Assembly: GCA_016208845.1 (NCBI GenBank)
Contig: JACQXH010000046.1
Location: 1-10,936 of the forward strand
DNA from: Nitrospirota bacterium
GTDB lineage: Bacteria; Nitrospirota; Thermodesulfovibrionia; UBA6902; BMS3Bbin08
Reading direction: 5' to 3'
Length of the DNA: 10,936 bases
In this document: positions 6,797 to 10,936 of the stretch, piece after piece
Layout of the letters: every line of letters starts with the position of its first letter
Numbering within the stretch: position 1 is the first letter of the stretch
Made by a program: the position numbers and the translations under genes
Notes under the pieces: generated by a model
The model's input: the letters and a program-made list of their open reading frames with translations, nothing else
The model's database searches: none
What the model was told of the DNA's origin: nothing

Positions 6797-8053
6797 ATGC
6801 ATTATTTTCAATACAGAAATTCAGAGATGTACGCAGAAGACGTTCCGCTCAGGGAAATAGCCAAAAAAACGGGAACACCTTTATATGTCTATAGCCACAA
6901 AACCCTCCTCAGGCACTTCAATGCCTTCAGAGAGTCGTTTGACCATTTTCCGCATATTATTTGTTTCGCGCTTAAAGCCAACCCCAATGCAGCCTTGTTA
7001 ATACTCCTTGCTAAAAAAGGCTGCGGCGCTGATGTTGTATCAGGAGGTGAGCTTTTCCTCGCCTTAAAGTCAGGTATCCCTGCAAGGAAGATAGTTTATG
7101 CCGGGGTTGGGAAAACAGATGAGGAGATCAGATACGCGCTGAGATCCCGTATCCTTATGTTCAATGTCGAATCCGCTGACGAACTATTGACCATTGACAA
7201 AATAGCTGGAGAAATGGGTGTCAGGGCTCCGATCGCCTTAAGGGTCAACCCGGACATAAGCACCTCTACTCATCCGTATATATCGACAGGACTTAAAAAA
7301 CATAAATTCGGCATACCGATTGAAAATGCTGTCGAGTATTACGGACTCGCAAGGGAATTGCATCACATCAGAATTCTCGGCATACATAAGCATATCGGCT
7401 CCCAGATAACAAAGCTCTCCCCCTTTGTTGATGCACTGAAGAAAGTGCTTTTGCTTGTAAAAAAACTGCGGTCTCATGGTATCGAAATTAAATACCTGGA
7501 TATGGGCGGCGGTCTTGGTATACCGTATGACGATAATATACCACCCCATCCCAAAGACCTCGCGCAGGCAATTCTTCCTCTGCTCAAAAATCAGGGGCTT
7601 ACACTTATAATGGAGCCAGGCAGGTCAATTGTCGGCAACGCAGGAATTCTTGTGACAAAAGTGATCTACCTGAAAAAACATCTGAAAAAAGAGTTCGTAA
7701 TAGTTGATGCCGGCATGAATGATCTCATAAGGCCCAGCCTGTATGATGCTTATCATCAGATAGTGCCGGTGGAACTTAACGACAGGCTGAAAGTCGTAGT
7801 GGATGTTGTAGGCCCGATCTGCGAATCCGGAGATTTCTTTGCCAAAAACAGAAAGATGGACCGTCCGCTGCATGGGGAACTCCTTGCTATTATGTCAGCA
7901 GGCGCTTATGGTTTTTCCATGAGCTCCAATTACAATAGCAGGCCCAGGGCTGCTGAAGTCCTGGTCAAAGGGAAAGACTTTTCTGTTATCAGAGAAAGAG
8001 AGACATATAAAGATCTGTTAAAGGGCATAAAGATCCCCGGGTATTTAAAATAA
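6797..8053 (+). CDS. lysA: Diaminopimelate decarboxylase
   Basis: A 418-residue PLP-dependent fold-III decarboxylase that converts meso-diaminopimelate to L-lysine in the cytosol, the last step of lysine synthesis. The PLP lysine is K60 in ICFALKANPN. GADVVSGGEL, HKHIGSQI, the phosphate-binding EPGRSIVGNAG and the substrate-site CESGDFFAKNR are all present. VDAGMNDLIRPSLYDAYH is also characteristic. The start MHYFQYRNSEMYAEDVPL matches the usual family N-terminus. Length is normal and no repeat insert is visible. It heads the plus-strand group lysA-dapF-yacG-dapB. Confidence 0.97.
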   Translation: MHYFQYRNSEMYAEDVPLREIAKKTGTPLYVYSHKTLLRHFNAFRESFDHFPHIICFALKANPNAALLILLAKKGCGADVVSGGELFLALKSGIPARKIVYAGVGKTDEEIRYALRSRILMFNVESADELLTIDKIAGEMGVRAPIALRVNPDISTSTHPYISTGLKKHKFGIPIENAVEYYGLARELHHIRILGIHKHIGSQITKLSPFVDALKKVLLLVKKLRSHGIEIKYLDMGGGLGIPYDDNIPPHPKDLAQAILPLLKNQGLTLIMEPGRSIVGNAGILVTKVIYLKKHLKKEFVIVDAGMNDLIRPSLYDAYHQIVPVELNDRLKVVVDVVGPICESGDFFAKNRKMDRPLHGELLAIMSAGAYGFSMSSNYNSRPRAAEVLVKGKDFSVIRERETYKDLLKGIKIPGYLK

Positions 8054-8060
8054 TAAATTT

Positions 8061-8212
8061 ACCACAGAGAACTCAGGGGTTAATAATACTGGAAATTGTA
8101 ATTTTAAATTTCCCGCCTCGGCGGGTCCGCTCGAAGGGTCGCCGGGGAGACCTGTGGCGGAAAAACCTAATATTTCCAGATTAAATTAACAAAGCTCTGT
8201 GCCCTCTGTGGT
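8061..8212. repeat. 152-base palindromic element in the lysA-dapF spacer
   Basis: The outer arms are ACCACAGAG (8061-8069) and CTCTGTGGT (8204-8212), a perfect 9-base inverted repeat. Inner arms pair GTTAAT...CTGGAAAT (8089-8096) with ATTTCCAG...GTTAAT-complement (8172-8179, perfect 8 bases). The centre has CCGCC/GGCGG pairings, including the small hairpin CCCGCCTCGGCGGG at 8111-8124. The right arm contains CTCTGTGCC/CTCTGTGGT, a 9-base tandem. It fills nearly the whole 174-base gap. No coding potential is evident. Confidence 0.75.
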
Positions 8213-8227
8213 TTGCAGGTTTTATAT

Positions 8228-9115
8228 ATGAAACTCCAATTCACAAAAATGCACTCCCTCGGGAATGACTTCATTGTCATTGATGACAGATCTGCGAAAC
8301 TTGTCAAACTTCCGCGTCTCGCAAAAGATCTCTGTTCAAGGCGATTCGGCATAGGCGCTGACCAGCTTTTGCTCCTCGGCAGATCAGGAAGTGCTGACTT
8401 TAAGATGAGGATATTCAACGCTGACGGTTCAGAGGTTGAGATGTGCGGGAACGGCATTCGATGCCTTGGGAAATATATATGGGATAATAAGCTCAAAGCT
8501 CAAAGCTCAAAACTCAAAACTCAAATGTTGTCTATAGAGACGCTGGCTGGCACAAAGCATCTGGAAAAAACAGGTGAGCTCATAAAGGTTGACATGGGCA
8601 AGCCCATATTTGAACCGGAAAAGATACCGGTAAAAATAAGTTCCAAGGGGATAAATAAAAGCGAAGTTCGAGACACGAAGTACGCAGTACGGATAAAAAA
8701 TCATCCGCTTCAGATCGCAGACAGGACATTTAAAATAACCTGCGTCTCCATGGGAAACCCCCATGCAGTTATCGTAGTCAATGATGTTGATTCATTTCCT
8801 GTGCACAGCTGCGGGCCTTTGATAGAAGGGCACAGATTGTTTCCTAAAAGGACAAATGTAGAATTCATACAGAGAATAAACAGCCGGAATATAAAAATGC
8901 GTGTGTGGGAAAGGGGCGCCGGAGAGACAACGGCGTGCGGGACCGGGGCTTCAGCGTCAGCCGTTGCATCTTCGCTGCTTGGGCTCACGGGCAGGAGAGT
9001 CACAGTTCATCTGCCTGGCGGAAAACTGCTGATAGAATGGTCGGGAAAAGACGATCATGTTTATATGACAGGAGATGCAGTAAAGGTATTTGAGGGGTGC
9101 ATTGAAATAACATAA
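8228..9115 (+). CDS. dapF: Diaminopimelate epimerase
   Basis: A 295-residue cofactor-independent epimerase that interconverts LL- and meso-diaminopimelate, feeding both peptidoglycan and LysA. The two catalytic cysteines are C73 in EMCGNGIRC and C237 in ETTACGTGA. MHSLGNDFIVID opens the protein and CVSMGNPHAV and ERGAGE are conserved. The ATG at 8228 is chosen because KLQFTKMHSLGND matches the family N-terminus; a weak AGGT lies seven bases upstream. In E. coli DapF the cysteines are C73 and C217, so this protein carries about 20 extra residues between them. That fits two repeat-encoded stretches, residues about 88-99 and 145-156. Confidence 0.96.
   Translation: MKLQFTKMHSLGNDFIVIDDRSAKLVKLPRLAKDLCSRRFGIGADQLLLLGRSGSADFKMRIFNADGSEVEMCGNGIRCLGKYIWDNKLKAQSSKLKTQMLSIETLAGTKHLEKTGELIKVDMGKPIFEPEKIPVKISSKGINKSEVRDTKYAVRIKNHPLQIADRTFKITCVSMGNPHAVIVVNDVDSFPVHSCGPLIEGHRLFPKRTNVEFIQRINSRNIKMRVWERGAGETTACGTGASASAVASSLLGLTGRRVTVHLPGGKLLIEWSGKDDHVYMTGDAVKVFEGCIEIT
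8491..8525. repeat. In-frame heptamer array in dapF, five units
   Basis: Clean tandem array: GCTCAAA three times, then ACTCAAA twice, 35 bases with no interruption. It encodes KLKAQSSKLKTQ between the conserved GNGIRCLGKYIWDN and LSIETLAG. It is the least degenerate array in the window and so is probably the youngest. Confidence 0.85.
8661..8695. repeat. Second in-frame heptamer array in dapF, five units
   Basis: Units GCGAAGT, TCGAGAC, ACGAAGT, ACGCAGT, ACGGATA, again 35 bases. It encodes SEVRDTKYAVRI in the loop between the PVKI strand and NHPLQIADRTFKITCVS. That loop is short in typical DapF proteins. Confidence 0.65.
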
Positions 9116-9209
9116 AATTAAAATGTAAAATGCAAAAATCAAAATTATTTTTTTTTATTAATATCTTAATTTCCGCATTTTTCATTTTTGATTTTTAATT
9201 TTTGATTTT
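9114..9209. repeat. AT-rich inverted 7-mer arrays filling the dapF-yacG spacer
   Basis: The left array (9114-9148) reads AAAATTA, AAATGTA, AAATGCA, AAAATCA, AAATTAT. The right array (9175-9209) reads GCATTTT, TCATTTT, TGATTTT, TAATTTT, TGATTTT, the inverted form, five units each side. The left array begins inside the dapF stop codon and the right one ends one base before the yacG ATG. Essentially the whole spacer is array. Confidence 0.85.
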
Positions 9210-9210
9210 C

Positions 9211-9414
9211 ATGAACGTAAAGTGTCCTATATGCAAAAAAAAGACGGAGTGGGAAGGCAATACATTCAGGCCCTTCTGTTCCGAAAGATGCAAGCTTTTC
9301 GATCTGGGACGCTGGGCGGCGGACGAATATAAGATGGATGGAGAACAAATATCAGAAGAATCCTTAGAAGATGATACATTGAGTTCCAATTATCAAATAC
9401 CAAATGACAAATAA
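9211..9414 (+). CDS. yacG: YacG-type zinc-binding protein (DNA gyrase inhibitor family)
   Basis: A 67-residue protein with a zinc knuckle of four cysteines, C5, C8, C23 and C27 (CPIC...FCSERC), followed by the YacG signature KLFDLGRWAADEYKM. In E. coli YacG binds GyrB and inhibits gyrase; the role here is inferred from family. The ATG at 9211 places MNVKCPIC at the usual N-terminus; a TTG three codons earlier lies in the repeat array. There is no Shine-Dalgarno sequence because the upstream bases are all array. The last eight residues (NYQIPNDK) and the stop codon are encoded by the next 7-mer array, so the native C-terminus may have been replaced. It sits between two diaminopimelate genes. 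Confidence 0.9.
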   Translation: MNVKCPICKKKTEWEGNTFRPFCSERCKLFDLGRWAADEYKMDGEQISEESLEDDTLSSNYQIPNDK

Positions 9415-9681
9415 ATCCCAAATTACAATAAAAATAAAATCACGAACAGGTAACCATTCAGTTATGAATAGCTGAGAAGAGAGATTCTCGAAGCGAGTCT
9501 ATGTTTAGTCGTATCGACCGAAGAGTCGCTCCGGCCGGACAAGCCGGAATGACATAGGGAATAGCATGAATTCTGTCATTCCTCCCGAGGCTTCGGAACC
9601 GGGATTCCTTCTTTAAGGCATACTATGCGGCCAGTAACTGGAGTTTTATTTGTAATTTGTAATATGCAAATTGCGATTTAA
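9387..9681. repeat. Composite repeat element between yacG and dapB
   Basis: The outer left array (9387-9435) reads CAATTAT, CAAATAC, CAAATGA, CAAATAA, ATCCCAA, ATTACAA. The outer right array (9647-9681) reads TATTTGT, AATTTGT, AATATGC, AAATTGC, GATTTAA, in inverted sense. Between them lie a small hairpin (CTCGAAGCGAG around 9487), the words shared with gltX (9490-9518) and a REP-like unit (9535-9582). The left array overlaps the 3' end of yacG. I see no gene in the roughly 300-base gap. Confidence 0.75.
9535..9582. repeat. Second copy of the REP-like repeat
   Basis: Bases 9535-9553 are the exact reverse complement of 573-591 (19 of 19). GGAATGAC (9546-9553) pairs perfectly with GTCATTCC (9575-9582) around a 21-base loop. 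A further GC-rich inverted segment (CCCGAGG...) follows to about 9605. Confidence 0.85.
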
Positions 9682-9721
9682 TTGATAATTGCTGCTTTGG
9701 ATTTGAAATTTAAACCCTTAT

Positions 9722-9726
9722 GGAGG
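9722..9726 (+). promoter_or_regulatory. Shine-Dalgarno of dapB, fixing its start
   Basis: GGAGG lies six bases before the ATG at 9733. It favours this start over the upstream in-frame alternative near 9682, whose extra 17 residues would come from repeat and spacer sequence. Confidence 0.85.
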
Positions 9727-9732
9727 TCAGTC

Positions 9733-10536
9733 ATGATTAATATCATTGTATCAGGAGCTGCCGGAAGGATGGGCAGCCGCATAACAGCCCTCTCTAAAGA
9801 ATTCGAAGACATAAGCGTTGCGGCTGCATTGGAGCATAAGGACCATAGGCATATAGGGCAGGATATCGGAGAAATTATCGGACTCGGAAAGCTCGGGGTG
9901 CCGATCAGAAGCAATATCTCTGACATCAGCGCCAGGTCTGATGTGATAATTGAATTCACAAACCCGAGGGCAACCCTTGATCATATTAAGACAGCTGCTG
10001 AAAAAGGCATAGCCATGGTAATAGGTACAACAGGATTAAGCAAGGAAGAGACTGACGGTATAAAAGAATATTGTTCAAAGATCCCCTGTGTCCTTGCGCC
10101 AAACATGAGTGTTGGCGTAAACCTTCTTTTAAAGACACTTGCAGACATTGCAAAGGTCCTTGGCGATGATTATGACGTTGAGATCGTCGAGGCCCATCAC
10201 CGGCTGAAAAAAGATGCCCCGTCAGGCACTGCCATGAAAATGGCCCAGGTCCTTGCCTCTGCCCTTAACCGCAACCTGGAAGATACTGCTGTTTATGCCA
10301 GAAAAGGGCTGATCGGCGAGCGGAGCAAAAAAGAGATCGGCATACAGACGGTCCGCGCGGGTGATATTGTGGGAGAGCATACTGTCTATTTCGGCGGCCT
10401 TGGTGAAAGGATCGAGATAACCCACAAGGCATCAAGCAGAGATACCTTTGCCCGCGGAGCATTAAAGGCCGCTGTATGGGTCTCAAAACAAAAACCCGGG
10501 CTTTATGACATGCAGGATGTTCTGGGATTGAAATAA
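9733..10536 (+). CDS. dapB: 4-hydroxy-tetrahydrodipicolinate reductase
   Basis: A 267-residue NAD(P)H-dependent reductase acting after DapA in the diaminopimelate pathway. The dinucleotide motif GAAGRMG is at 8-14, and GTTGLSKEE (98-106) and APNMSVGVNLLL (122-133) are conserved. The active-site block EAHHRLKKDAPSGTA (153-167) carries the His-His pair (155-156) and the catalytic Lys (159). The C-terminal segment has GDIVGEHTVYF and HKASSRDTFARGAL. Length matches the family (E. coli 273) and there is no repeat insert. In many relatives dapA is adjacent; here yacG and a repeat element occupy the interval upstream, and no dapA is in the window. Confidence 0.97.
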   Translation: MINIIVSGAAGRMGSRITALSKEFEDISVAAALEHKDHRHIGQDIGEIIGLGKLGVPIRSNISDISARSDVIIEFTNPRATLDHIKTAAEKGIAMVIGTTGLSKEETDGIKEYCSKIPCVLAPNMSVGVNLLLKTLADIAKVLGDDYDVEIVEAHHRLKKDAPSGTAMKMAQVLASALNRNLEDTAVYARKGLIGERSKKEIGIQTVRAGDIVGEHTVYFGGLGERIEITHKASSRDTFARGALKAAVWVSKQKPGLYDMQDVLGLK

Positions 10537-10550
10537 ACTAAGAAAAGGCT

Positions 10551-10721
10551 TTTAGCCGCTGATCTTCGCGGATTGGCACGGATGCATAAATCTTAAATAT
10601 AGTGATTATCTTTTTATTCTATTTTTGTTATCTGTCTGCCGACAGGCAGATCCGTCATCATCTGTACCTGCCCGACCGGCTTGTCCGCCTTGGTGGATCG
10701 GCGGGTTCATCTGTGGCTAAA
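10551..10721. repeat. Palindromic repeat element downstream of dapB
   Basis: The outer arms TTTAGCCGCTGAT (10551-10563) and ATCTGTGGCTAAA (10709-10721) pair at most positions. The left arm continues as 10-base steps CGCTGATCTT, CGCGGATTGG, CACGGATGCA. Inside are a near-perfect palindrome (10631-10650, CTGTCTGCCGACAGGCAG) related to the one in tilS, the REP core CCGGCTTGTCCG (10676-10687), and a CCGCC/GGCGG hairpin to 10704. It could act as a transcript end structure for dapB, but there is no clear T-run. Confidence 0.7.
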
Positions 10722-10746
10722 TGCTATTGATTGATTAGGAAGACAG

Positions 10747-10768
10747 GCTGTTTTAAACGCAAAACAGC
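10747..10768. other. Perfect 8-base hairpin
   Basis: GCTGTTTT (10747-10754) and AAAACAGC (10761-10768) pair perfectly around the six-base loop AAACGC. It is not followed by a T-run on either strand. Confidence 0.6.
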
Positions 10769-10936
10769 GTCACTGAAATTGGCTCACGTTATCGGATCTT
10801 CGTCTGTCAGTGCCAGCGTATGAGCCTCCTGAGCCTCTTACCGGGTCCACGCCTATGACAGCCCATTTGCCGGAACGGAAAAACATTTTTATTTGACATG
10901 TATCAATGAGCTTGTTTAAAAAAAACTGATTAACCA
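10769..10936. other. Unassigned, possibly structured segment at the right edge
   Basis: No gene is recognised here. CACTGA/TCAGTG (10771-10776, 10807-10812) and GGCTCA/TGAGCC (10781-10786, 10821-10826) are complementary pairs in interleaved (pseudoknot-like) order. GAGCCTC occurs twice in a row near 10822-10837. A consensus -35 box TTGACA lies at 10893-10898, with a weak TTAAAA 17 bases on, which may drive a gene beyond the window. The minus strand has a 38-codon open stretch (10770-10886) that I cannot assign. Confidence 0.3.

Noticed and set aside
9114..9681. CRISPR array
   Set aside because: Units are 7 bases, degenerate and contiguous, with no spacers and no cas genes nearby.
9682..9732. 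Longer dapB start adding 17 residues
   Set aside because: A good GGAGG sits six bases before the ATG at 9733, and the dinucleotide-binding strand starts directly after it.
10770..10886. 38-codon minus-strand open frame (starting MFFRSGKWAVIGVDP)
   Set aside because: Short, no ribosome binding site and no family I can name with confidence; it may be part of a mobile-element end but is not supported as a gene.

Overview
This 10.9 kb window is bacterial chromosome of moderate GC content. It holds eight recognisable housekeeping genes, and its spacers are unusually rich in repeats. The gene set suggests a Gram-negative, diderm-type bacterium: diaminopimelate/lysine pathway genes, a GlnS/GltX pair, YacG and LarB. 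My best guess is Nitrospirota or a deltaproteobacteria-like lineage. This rests on gene content and repeat style only and is not proven.

Layout. On the minus strand, read right to left, are tilS (tRNA-Ile lysidine synthetase), gltX (glutamyl-tRNA synthetase), glnS (glutaminyl-tRNA synthetase), gpsA (glycerol-3-phosphate dehydrogenase) and the 5' part of larB (nickel-pincer cofactor synthesis), which runs off the left edge. On the plus strand, diverging from tilS, are lysA, dapF, yacG and dapB. Three of these four act in the diaminopimelate branch that supplies lysine and peptidoglycan precursor; dapA is not between dapF and dapB. The last 400 bases hold a repeat element and a stretch I cannot assign.

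The notable content lies between and inside the genes. Most spacers are built from degenerate short tandem repeats with a 7-base period. They are usually arranged as two arrays of inverted orientation, so each spacer could fold as a long imperfect hairpin. Every spacer uses a different 7-mer (for example CAGGATT, CGTAATG, AAAATGC, CAAATAC). Arrays of the same type also sit inside reading frames: once in gltX, twice in tilS and twice in dapF. There they add roughly 10-25 residues at places where these families normally have short loops, and the frame stays open. The last eight residues of yacG are also array-encoded. Three of the in-gene arrays are exactly five 7-mers (35 bases) long. This resembles the heptameric STRR repeats of heterocystous cyanobacteria and the in-frame palindromic elements of Rickettsia, but I do not recognise it as a named family.

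Other points: tilS ends early, and the missing C-terminal end of the family is visible just downstream in another frame, which implies a small internal deletion. A 143-base inverted-repeat element separates gltX and glnS. A REP-like sequence with an identical 19-base core occurs near both ends of the window. No rRNA, tRNA or CRISPR array was seen.
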